Part shown: piece after piece, positions 53,972 through 61,008 of the stretch | Layout of the letters: each line of letters starts with the position of its first letter | How positions within the stretch are numbered: position 1 is the stretch's first letter | Assembly (NCBI GenBank): GCA_013214575.1 | Contig: JABSSD010000006.1 | Span: forward strand, 42,900-103,907 | Direction of reading: 5' to 3' | DNA from: Paracoccaceae bacterium | GTDB taxonomy: Bacteria; Pseudomonadota; Alphaproteobacteria; Rhodobacterales; Rhodobacteraceae | DNA length: 61,008 bases | Program-made: the position numbers and the translations under genes | The notes under the pieces: generated by a model | Seen by the model: only the letters and a program-made list of their open reading frames with translations | Told to the model about the DNA's origin: nothing | Database searches by the model: none

Positions 53972-54982
53972 TTAGGCGGCGTAATATTGCCGGTACCAGC
54001 GCACGAAATTGGCCACACCTTCGGTGACCGAGGTTTGCGGTTTGTAGCCGGTGAGCGTCTCCAGTAGCCGCGCGTCGGCCCAGGTGGCCGGCACATCGCC
54101 GGGCTGCATGGGCATCAGGTTGCGTTCGGCCTTCTGGCCAATCGCCGCCTCAATAGCGGCAATGAAATCGGTCAGCTGAACCGCGTCACTATTGCCAATG
54201 TTCACCACCCGGAACGGCGCCACCGGTGACAGGCTGTCGCCGTCGTTGACCTGGCCTTGTTGCGGGCGCACCGGCACCGCATCGACCAGCAGGCGGATGG
54301 CCTGGACCAGATCCTCGACATAGGTAAAATCACGGCTCATGTTGCCGTGATTATATACGTCAATTGGATCGCCCTCGAGTATCGCCTTGGTGAATTTGAA
54401 CAGCGCCATATCGGGCCGCCCCCACGGCCCGTAGACGGTGAAGAAACGAAACATGGTGATCGGCAGGTCGAACAGATGCGCGTAGGAATGCGCCATGCTC
54501 TCGGTCGATTTCTTGGTCGCCGCGTAAAACGACATCTGGTGATCGGCCTTGTCGGTCTCGCAATAGGGCATCTGTTCATTGGCGCCATAAGCCGAGGAGG
54601 TTGAGGCCATCAACATGTGCTTTGGCGGATGCGCCCGCGCCGCCTCTAGCAGCTCAAATGTCCCTATAATGTTGCTTTCCAGATACGACCGCGGGTTCTC
54701 AATCGAATAGCGCACCCCAGCCTGGGCCGCGAGATGGATTACCACATCGGGTTTTTCCTCTTCGAAAAGCCGCATCAAAAGACCGGGTGTTTCGACCTTG
54801 TCATGCACCGACCGATAGCTCTCATAGGCCTTCAGCGAGGCTTCGCGCCGCTGCTTCAGCGTGACATCGTAATAATCCGACATGCAGTCGAGCCCAATGA
54901 CACGCCAGCCCTCTTCGAGCAGCTTGGCGCAGACAAAAGAGCCGATGAACCCGGCCGCGCCGGTTACGAGTGCCGTGGTCAT
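53972..54982 (-). CDS. NAD-dependent nucleotide-sugar epimerase (UDP-glucuronate 4-epimerase type)
   Basis: 336 residues from the ATG at 54982 (GAGGAT upstream). An extended SDR: NAD-binding LVTGAAGFIGSFVCAKLLEE, catalytic Ser/Tyr/Lys in STSSAYG and MSFYAATKKSTESMAHSYAH (YxxxK), and RFFTVYGPWGRPDMALFKFT, which is typical of UDP-glucuronate 4-epimerases (LspL/CapI). It would supply UDP-galacturonate for surface polysaccharide. No other polysaccharide genes are nearby, so the role is inferred from sequence alone. Confidence 0.9.
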   Translation of the reverse strand: MTTALVTGAAGFIGSFVCAKLLEEGWRVIGLDCMSDYYDVTLKQRREASLKAYESYRSVHDKVETPGLLMRLFEEEKPDVVIHLAAQAGVRYSIENPRSYLESNIIGTFELLEAARAHPPKHMLMASTSSAYGANEQMPYCETDKADHQMSFYAATKKSTESMAHSYAHLFDLPITMFRFFTVYGPWGRPDMALFKFTKAILEGDPIDVYNHGNMSRDFTYVEDLVQAIRLLVDAVPVRPQQGQVNDGDSLSPVAPFRVVNIGNSDAVQLTDFIAAIEAAIGQKAERNLMPMQPGDVPATWADARLLETLTGYKPQTSVTEGVANFVRWYRQYYAA

Positions 54983-55347
54983 ATCTTCTATCCTCAACGG
55001 GGCCGCAAAACACGGCCTGTGCCGATTTTAACCATGCGCAAAGAGACCGTTAACCGATGTCCTCGCTTGGTGCTTTGTTTCACGAATTCAGCGGCGGCTC
55101 AACTGCATCCCGCAGGCGGGGCCTCTTTGTCTGATCGTTGCAAGCCGCCGCCAAAGGGGCACCCACACTAAGAAATTTCCGGTGGTAACGGTGGCTTAAC
55201 AATCCCTCGCTACCTCTTGGGCCACTCCGATCCAGAGCGCTGTGTGAGGATTTGATTTTTTGTTGGGGGCGGGGCGCGTGTTCGATCCATCACCTTAACA
55301 TATACTTTGGGCCGGGAATTGTTTTTGGGCCTGCTGATGAGGACAGA
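54983..55347. other. Intergenic region between epimerase and chemoreceptor genes
   Basis: About 365 bp separating divergent genes. No gene, tRNA or strong palindrome was seen; it presumably holds both promoters. Confidence 0.5.
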
Positions 55348-57702
55348 ATGAGAAATTTGAGATCTATGAACCTGGCGAAAAAACTGCCGCTGTCCTATGT
55401 CGCATTTGGCCTGGCGATGGCGACAATTGTGATTGTGTTGAGCAGTTTGACCTTTCAAAGAAGTTCGGAACAAAACGCTGAGGCCCAGTTCAGAACCGTG
55501 CTGGCAGACCGTAAGGCGGCGCTGGAATCATTGTTTTCTGGCATCCAGTCCGACGCCCTGACCATGGCGGTGATGCCCTCCACGGCGACCGCGGCACAGC
55601 GATTGTCAGCGGCCTGGAGCAACCTGAAAGGGAATCCCGGCGCAGCCGTGCGCGAGCTGTATGTGACCAACAATCCCAATCCTGCCGGACAACGGGAAAA
55701 GCTGGACCGCGCCAAAGGCACCATCCCGTATAATATCCACCATGCGATGTTTCATCCGTCATTCCGGGCCTTTCTGCAGGCCAAGGGCTATGAAGACGCG
55801 CTGCTGATCAATCTTTCAGGCGACATCATATACAATGTCACAAAAGGCGAGGATTACGGCAGCAACCTGCTGACTGGGGCTTTTAAAGACAGCAGCCTTG
55901 GCAGCCTGTTCAAAACCATAACCGAGGCCGATCCAGGGCAGGTTTTCTTCTCTGATGCGGCGCCTTATGCGGCTAACGGCGGTCTTGCGACGCTGTTTGT
56001 TGGCACCAGGATCGTAACGCCAGCGGGGCAGAATGTCGGCATGATTGTGCTGGCACTGGCGGCCAAACGGATGGAGGCCATTGTTTCCAGGGCCGAGAGC
56101 CAAACCAGCACTATGGACGTTTATCTGGTCGGACCTGATCTGGTCGCACGATCGGGATCGAATTCGAAAACTGGTCACCGGATGTTGGAGACCCTGACGG
56201 AAACAGACCCGATCCGATCCGGGTTGGCAGGCGAGAGTCTTTTTTATGGCGATACAATTGGCTTGGGCGGGGTGGCGGTTGCGGCCTATTCTGAACCCAT
56301 GGTGGTGCAGGGGGAAACCTGGACAATTGTCGCCGAACAGAGCCTTGCGGATTTGATGGGGCCGGTTACCCGAAGCCGCAACCTGTTGATTCTGATCTCA
56401 TTGTTGGGCGCGGTGCCGGTTTTTGTTGTGGGCTGGCTGTTTGCCCGCTCTATCACCAAACCGATTAACCAGATCTGCGATGATATGGCGGCGGTTTCCT
56501 CGGGGAATTTTGCGATCAGCGTTAGCGCTGCGGAGCGCGGCGATGAGATTGGCAAGATAGGCAAGACACTGGTTCACATGCAAGACCACCTGAGATTGGC
56601 CCGCCAAGGTGAGGAACAGCGCGCGCAAATGCAGCAACAGCAACAGGCCATGGTTGAAAAATTGTCTTCGGGGCTGGTGAACCTCTCCAGGGGCGATTTC
56701 TCGCAGCCTCTGACCGAGCCATTTCCTGATGATCATGAAACGCTGCGGGCCAACTATAACCAGACCGTAGAAACACTGAGCAGCACCATTCAGCAGGTGA
56801 TCGAAGTCACCAGTAGTATCCGCAATGGCTCTGGCGAGATCAGTCAGTCCTCGGATGATCTGTCGCGGCGCACGGAAAGCCAGGCCGCGACACTGGAACA
56901 GACGGCGGCAGCCCTGGATGAAATGACCGCCAGCGTGGCCTCAGCTGCAGAGGGCACCCGGAGTGTTGAAAAGACAATTACGGATGCACGGATGGAAGCG
57001 GAAAGCAGCGGTATTGTTGTGCAAAACGCAGTTGAGGCGATGCAGGGGATCAAGCAATCCTCGATGCAGATCTCGCAGATCATCGGCGTTATTGACGATA
57101 TTTCCTTCCAAACCAACCTGCTGGCGCTGAATGCCGGGGTGGAAGCCGCCCGCGCCGGTGAGGCGGGACGCGGATTTGCGGTTGTTGCCTCAGAGGTTCG
57201 GGCGCTGGCTCAGCGATCCTCGGATGCTGCGATGGAAATCAAAACCCTGATTGGCAACAGTTCGGTGCAGGTGGAACGTGGTGTTGATCTGGTTGGCAAG
57301 GCAGGCGGTGCCCTGACCAATATTGCCAAGCGGGTTGGCCATATTTCGACGCTGATTTCGGAAATCGCTGAAGGATCGAATGAGCAATCCACCGGCCTGA
57401 AGGAAATCAACATTGGCGTCACACAACTGGATCAGGTGACGCAACAGAATGCCGCGATGGTCGAACAAGCCACTGCAGCCAGTCATTTGCTGAACAGCGA
57501 TGCCAGCAAGCTGGCGGACCTGACATCTCATTTTGTGACCCTGCACAGCGGGGACAGCCCAAATGGCGCGGTTGAGACCTCGGAGCTGGCAACTGTTGCG
57601 TCTGCCCATGGCGATGAGTGGTCCGTTCAGCCTGTTTTTGCACCGCGAGCCGCTGCCTCCGCTGGGGCACCGGCAGCGGCGGATCTTTGGCAGGATTTTT
57701 GA
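55348..57702 (+). CDS. Methyl-accepting chemotaxis protein
   Basis: 784 residues from the ATG at 55348 (GAGG 7 nt upstream). TM1 (~16-36), a periplasmic sensory region of ~310 residues, probably Cache-like (ISGDIIYNVTKGEDYGSNLL), TM2 (~350-370, NLLILISLLGAVPVFVVGWL), HAMP (RSITKPINQICDDMAAVSSG) and a linker. The signalling tip is IDDISFQTNLLALNAGVEAA then RAGEAGRGFAVVASEVRALA. The C-terminus ends LWQDF, resembling the CheR/CheB-tethering pentapeptide. The ligand is unknown; no che genes are in the window. Confidence 0.94.
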   Translation: MRNLRSMNLAKKLPLSYVAFGLAMATIVIVLSSLTFQRSSEQNAEAQFRTVLADRKAALESLFSGIQSDALTMAVMPSTATAAQRLSAAWSNLKGNPGAAVRELYVTNNPNPAGQREKLDRAKGTIPYNIHHAMFHPSFRAFLQAKGYEDALLINLSGDIIYNVTKGEDYGSNLLTGAFKDSSLGSLFKTITEADPGQVFFSDAAPYAANGGLATLFVGTRIVTPAGQNVGMIVLALAAKRMEAIVSRAESQTSTMDVYLVGPDLVARSGSNSKTGHRMLETLTETDPIRSGLAGESLFYGDTIGLGGVAVAAYSEPMVVQGETWTIVAEQSLADLMGPVTRSRNLLILISLLGAVPVFVVGWLFARSITKPINQICDDMAAVSSGNFAISVSAAERGDEIGKIGKTLVHMQDHLRLARQGEEQRAQMQQQQQAMVEKLSSGLVNLSRGDFSQPLTEPFPDDHETLRANYNQTVETLSSTIQQVIEVTSSIRNGSGEISQSSDDLSRRTESQAATLEQTAAALDEMTASVASAAEGTRSVEKTITDARMEAESSGIVVQNAVEAMQGIKQSSMQISQIIGVIDDISFQTNLLALNAGVEAARAGEAGRGFAVVASEVRALAQRSSDAAMEIKTLIGNSSVQVERGVDLVGKAGGALTNIAKRVGHISTLISEIAEGSNEQSTGLKEINIGVTQLDQVTQQNAAMVEQATAASHLLNSDASKLADLTSHFVTLHSGDSPNGAVETSELATVASAHGDEWSVQPVFAPRAAASAGAPAAADLWQDF

Positions 57703-57840
57703 CAACCTGAGGCGATGAATGGCGCTCTTTTCCGGTCAGCAGAAGTTCAATTTATGTGCGTTTTACGCTACGCTTGGTGGCAATACTGTGGCAAGCATAC
57801 CCCCTGTGCAAGCGGGTCAGAAACATTGGAGATGCGAAAC

Positions 57841-58356
57841 ATGAAGCCGTGGAAATCTGTGCTGGCTGCGGCTTTGTTTGCACTGTTGCCGGTGATCAGC
57901 GGCGCGACGGACCCTGGCTCCGATGCTCCGATTTTGCTGGAAGTGGAGGTTCAGTCGATTGCCGGGCAACAGGCTGAGGTCACGCTGTTCAGGTTGGCGG
58001 ACCTGAAGGCTTTGCCGGTGGTTCGCTTCGAAACCAATACCATCTGGACCCAGGGAGTGCAGCGTTTTACCGGAGTTTCACTGGCAGCCTTGACCCGACA
58101 CCTTGGCATCACTGACGGAACGCTGGTGTTGCAGGCGGTCAATGACTATATCGTCAAATTCCCGGTGTCGGGTGCTGTTGAGGGCGGCCCGATTATCGCC
58201 TATGAGCACAATGACGCGCCAATGTCGCGGCGCAACAAAGGCCCGCTTTGGATTGTTTTCCCGTATGACAGTGACCGGGACTATCAAACGGCAGAAATTT
58301 TTGCCATGAGCGTCTGGCAACTGATACGGATCACAGTTGAGCCCGTTAACCAATAA
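57841..58356 (+). CDS. Small periplasmic molybdopterin-fold protein without cysteine (putative sensor partner)
   Basis: 171 residues with a signal peptide (MKPWKSVLAAALFALLPVIS). The mature domain has the sulfite-oxidase/molybdopterin fold pattern: FRLADLKALPVVRFETNT, FTGVSLAALTRHLGI, LVLQAVNDYIVKFPVSGA, PIIAYEHNDAPMSRRNKGPL, WIVFPYD. It has no cysteine anywhere, so it cannot ligate molybdenum as enzymes of this fold do. It ends 5 bp before the hybrid histidine kinase start, suggesting it delivers a periplasmic signal to that kinase. Confidence 0.75.
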   Translation: MKPWKSVLAAALFALLPVISGATDPGSDAPILLEVEVQSIAGQQAEVTLFRLADLKALPVVRFETNTIWTQGVQRFTGVSLAALTRHLGITDGTLVLQAVNDYIVKFPVSGAVEGGPIIAYEHNDAPMSRRNKGPLWIVFPYDSDRDYQTAEIFAMSVWQLIRITVEPVNQ

Positions 58357-58361
58357 GGAAG

Positions 58362-60572
58362 ATGCTGCAAGTGCGAGATAAGCTGGCCCCTTTTGCGCCA
58401 AAGCTGGGGGTCGTTGCCGCCGTAATCGTGGTGGTGACCTTGTTGGTGTTGACGGTGTCATTGGCCCGGGATGTGTTGTGCCAGATACGGGATCTGTCGG
58501 CCGCCAACTCCGATAACGCGCAATGGAACCTGTCACAGAGCGAAGTTGAGCACCTTCGTCTGCAGTCGGCGGTGTCCCAGGCTCTGCAGGGCGGGTCGCT
58601 GGAGCCGGTGCGGCTGCATTTCGACATCTTTTACAACTGGGTGTTCACGCTTCACGACAGTTCATTGTTTTCCGGTCTGCGCGAAAGTAACCACGGTGTG
58701 GACGGCTTGGGCAAGATACAGGATCTGTTGATCACTTTTGTACCCATTGTCGATGGCCCGGATGAGCAGCTTCGCGGCCACCTGTCTGAACTCGAGGCTG
58801 ATTTGGCTGTCAATGGCCATGAGGTGCGGGCGATGACTCTTGCTGGGCTGGTCGCCAACGCCCTGGGCGCGGACAGCAAGCGCGAGGCCGTGGCCGCTAC
58901 ATTGCGACGGCTGGGTTGGGTGGTGGTGGCGCTGTTTTCGGCCTTGGCACTGACCGCCTGGAAGATCGGCAGGCTGTATCGGCATGGCCGGGTGCTGACC
59001 GCCGCCAGCAATGCGGCCGCCGCCCGGATGCAGGCGATGGTGACCTCCTCTCTGGATGCCATTCTGATGGTCGATGTCAAAGGTCGGATCATCGCATTCA
59101 ACGGCGCCGCAGAATCCATTTTTGGCTTCTCCCGAGACGAGGCGATTGGCAAGAAATTGGTTGATCTGATTGTACCTGATCACCTGCGCAGCGGCTATTT
59201 GGATGCGATGACGCGCTATCGTTCAACCGGCGATACTAAGGGCGTCGAACGGGGCCGGGTAAGGTTGGAGGCCAAGCGCAAATCCGGTGAAATATTTCCG
59301 GTGGAACTGTCGATCACGCTGAGCCGATCGGGGAAAGATGCGATTTTTGTCAGCTACTTGCGCGATATCTCTGACCGCATCGCGGCTGAGACGGAATTGA
59401 CCCGCGCCCGCGATGATGCGCTGGCCGGTGAACATGCCAAAGCAAATTTGCTGACCGTGATGAGCCACGAAATGCGCACCCCGTTGAGCGGTGTGCTGGG
59501 CTCAATGGATTTGCTGGGCGCCACCCCTTTGACCAAAGAGCAAACTGGCTATTTGCATGCGATGCGGGTGTCGGGGGAGATTTTGCTGCACCATGTCAAC
59601 GAGGTGTTGGACCTGTCGCAACTGGAGGCCGGGGTGAGATTGGAACCGCCACAGAATTTTGATCTGGCAGAGCTGATGTCAGGGCTGGTGGATAGCCAGC
59701 AGGCGACGGCCCGGGCGGCGGGGAATACTCTGGACCTGCGCTGCCGCCTGGACAAGACCTCCATCGTGCGGGGGCGCCCGCGGAAAATTCAGCAGGCGCT
59801 GCTCAACCTTATCGGCAATGCGTTGAAGTTTACCAGAAATGGCAGCGTCGTCGTCGAGCTGGACCGCCAGGGCAATGGTGATCAGGTGCAGATCCTGATC
59901 CGCGATACCGGTGCAGGCATCGGTGCGGATGACCTGGAGCGTATTTTCGAGGATTTTGTGACACTGGATGCCAGTTATGGCCGCGCCCGCGAGGGCACCG
60001 GCCTAGGCCTGGCGATCACCCGGCGGATCGTTGATGCGCTGGAGGGGCAGATCGAGGTGGAAAGTAAACTTGGCGAGGGCAGCCTGTTCCGAGTTTCCTT
60101 ACCGCTGCCGGATGCGCAGACAGATTTAGCAAGGCAACCCCGGTCTGAGGTTGGAGCCAACAGTCCCAAAGCCATTCTGGTGGTTGAAGATAACGACATC
60201 AATCGGGTGCTGATGACCACGACATTGCAACGGATGGGTCATCAGGTGACCGCCGCCGCGGGCGGCGCCGAAGCGGTGGCGGCGGCAGCGGCGGGGCAGT
60301 TTGATCTCATCCTGATGGATATTAGTATGCCAAAAGTCGACGGCATCGAAGCCTATCGCCGGATCCGGGCACAAAACCTGGCTGAAGGGGTGGATATCGT
60401 GGCGCTGACGGCCCATGTGGCGGCGGATGATCACGCCCGCATTCTGGACACCGGCTTTGCCGAGGTGGCGACCAAGCCGATCAACCGCAGTGAATTGTCA
60501 GATTTAATCAGCCGTCACACCAGTGCCGGGATGGCAGCAGACCCGCAGCCGGTGACCTCTGATATCGGTTGA
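58362..60572 (+). CDS. Hybrid sensor histidine kinase/response regulator with PAS domain
   Basis: 736 residues. TM1 (~9-32), a periplasmic region (~33-180) with no recognised fold, TM2 (~184-204), PAS (~222-340: SSLDAILMVDVKGRIIAFNG), HisKA with H-box SHEMRTPLSG (~367-376), HATPase_c (NLIGNALKF, RDTGAGIG, GTGLGLAI) and a C-terminal receiver (~605-725: VVEDNDINRV, LILMDISMPKVDG, ATKPI). No HPt or output domain is attached, so a separate phosphotransfer protein is needed. It is co-transcribed with the molybdopterin-fold protein, 5 bp apart. Confidence 0.95.
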   Translation: MLQVRDKLAPFAPKLGVVAAVIVVVTLLVLTVSLARDVLCQIRDLSAANSDNAQWNLSQSEVEHLRLQSAVSQALQGGSLEPVRLHFDIFYNWVFTLHDSSLFSGLRESNHGVDGLGKIQDLLITFVPIVDGPDEQLRGHLSELEADLAVNGHEVRAMTLAGLVANALGADSKREAVAATLRRLGWVVVALFSALALTAWKIGRLYRHGRVLTAASNAAAARMQAMVTSSLDAILMVDVKGRIIAFNGAAESIFGFSRDEAIGKKLVDLIVPDHLRSGYLDAMTRYRSTGDTKGVERGRVRLEAKRKSGEIFPVELSITLSRSGKDAIFVSYLRDISDRIAAETELTRARDDALAGEHAKANLLTVMSHEMRTPLSGVLGSMDLLGATPLTKEQTGYLHAMRVSGEILLHHVNEVLDLSQLEAGVRLEPPQNFDLAELMSGLVDSQQATARAAGNTLDLRCRLDKTSIVRGRPRKIQQALLNLIGNALKFTRNGSVVVELDRQGNGDQVQILIRDTGAGIGADDLERIFEDFVTLDASYGRAREGTGLGLAITRRIVDALEGQIEVESKLGEGSLFRVSLPLPDAQTDLARQPRSEVGANSPKAILVVEDNDINRVLMTTTLQRMGHQVTAAAGGAEAVAAAAAGQFDLILMDISMPKVDGIEAYRRIRAQNLAEGVDIVALTAHVAADDHARILDTGFAEVATKPINRSELSDLISRHTSAGMAADPQPVTSDIG

Positions 60573-60680
60573 TGTGCTGGGTCAGCCACTGAACCCACCG
60601 GCTCCATACGTTTTAATTTAACATAACCCTTATTATTGGTATCTTGCGTGTGGCCGGGTGCGCGCTACTTCCAATTGCGA

Positions 60681-60715
60681 CTCTTGTTAGAAAACAGTAG
60701 TTTATCTAACAAGAG
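60681..60715. repeat. Perfect 11-bp inverted repeat upstream of the IS30 transposase
   Basis: CTCTTGTTAGA (60681-60691) and TCTAACAAGAG (60705-60715) flank a 13-bp spacer, ending 8 bp before the transposase ATG. It may be a hairpin limiting read-through into the transposase and may overlap the terminal inverted repeat of the element; the other end lies outside the window. Confidence 0.8.
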
Positions 60716-60723
60716 GAACCGGT

Positions 60724-61008
60724 ATGGGAACGGTTTATAGCCAACTTAGTATCACAGAACGACGCAGAATAGAACGTTGGAGACACGCAAAGGTCCCTGT
60801 TGATGAGATGGCACGCGTTTTGAAGCGCTGTCGTTCGACCATTATCCGAGAATTAAAGCGCAATTATTTCTCTGACCCGTGCATGCCAAAATGCGATGGA
60901 TACTACGGTGCTGCTGCCCAGTTGGCGGCTGCAAATCGGCGTGCTCGAGATCGAAAACTGATCAAACACACCGAGTTGTGCAAGCGTGTCATCGAGCGGC
61001 TCAAGAAT
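60724..61008 (+). CDS. IS30-family transposase, 3'-truncated by window end
   Basis: 95 codons without a stop. The N-terminal HTH typical of IS30 is visible: YSQLSITERRRIERWRHAKV, then MARVLKRCRSTIIRELKRN, followed by YYGAAAQLAAANRRARDRK. The DDE catalytic domain is beyond the window. GAGG precedes the ATG. Confidence 0.9.
   Translation, partial: MGTVYSQLSITERRRIERWRHAKVPVDEMARVLKRCRSTIIRELKRNYFSDPCMPKCDGYYGAAAQLAAANRRARDRKLIKHTELCKRVIERLKN

Larger units (their letters stand above)
60681..61008 (+). mobile_element. IS30-family insertion sequence, left end only
   Basis: The window ends inside the transposase, so only the left ~330 bp is seen. The exact left boundary is uncertain; the inverted repeat at 60681-60715 is the closest visible end-like structure. 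No target-site duplication can be scored. Confidence 0.65.

Overview
The window looks like part of an extrachromosomal replicon (megaplasmid or chromid) of a marine alphaproteobacterium of the Rhodobacteraceae/Roseobacter group. The evidence is the high-GC coding style, a RepB-type (Rep_3) initiator divergent from parAB with an iteron origin, the Tad pilus layout, the five-step hut pathway with HutF, and a fructose frcRBCAK-type operon. Both edges fall inside repeated sequence: autotransporter repeats with a 35-bp tandem duplication on the left, and the start of an IS30-type transposase on the right. The 61 kb may therefore be a whole contig of a draft assembly.

Layout. 1-3147: 3' part of a large autotransporter adhesin. 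3227-18170: almost entirely minus-strand accessory type VI secretion (T6SS) block: tssL, tssM, tagF, a PP2C phosphatase, a Ser/Thr kinase and an FHA protein, with an ExbB/ExbD/ExbD/TonB-like module and small exported proteins lying between the kinase and the FHA gene. The sheath, tube, baseplate and ClpV genes are absent. 18698-24280: AAA ATPase, parB, parA, origin, repB, with four parS-like palindromes. 24445-37285: Tad/Flp pilus cluster including a frameshifted tadG, an L,D-transpeptidase and a lytic transglycosylase. 37373-43285: ROK regulator divergent from a fructose-type ABC transporter plus two sugar-kinase-like genes. 43292-45480: class I fumarase flanked by decayed fragments of an ABC permease and a FAD oxidoreductase, then sfsA. 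46585-53906: complete histidine utilisation locus (hutIHGU divergent from hutFC). 53972-60572: nucleotide-sugar epimerase, chemoreceptor, and a small molybdopterin-fold protein coupled to a hybrid histidine kinase. 60681-61008: start of an IS30-type element.

The most unusual content is in the T6SS block. The C-terminal (predicted periplasmic) domain of the kinase and that of the TonB-like protein appear homologous: both run to the C-terminus, carry two cysteines exactly 52 residues apart, and share an NGxVxxLT motif exactly 52 residues after the second cysteine. This suggests a single envelope-sensing system in which a proton-motive-force machine (ExbB/ExbD plus an acidic-linker TonB-like protein) and a phosphorylation switch (kinase, phosphatase, FHA protein) read the same type of signal and act on a TssL/TssM complex. 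Other points of interest are the parS set, the 22-bp-phased iterons with a perfect DnaA box, a perfect 19-bp-arm inverted repeat between the ROK regulator and frcB, and the cysteine-free molybdopterin-fold protein beside the histidine kinase.
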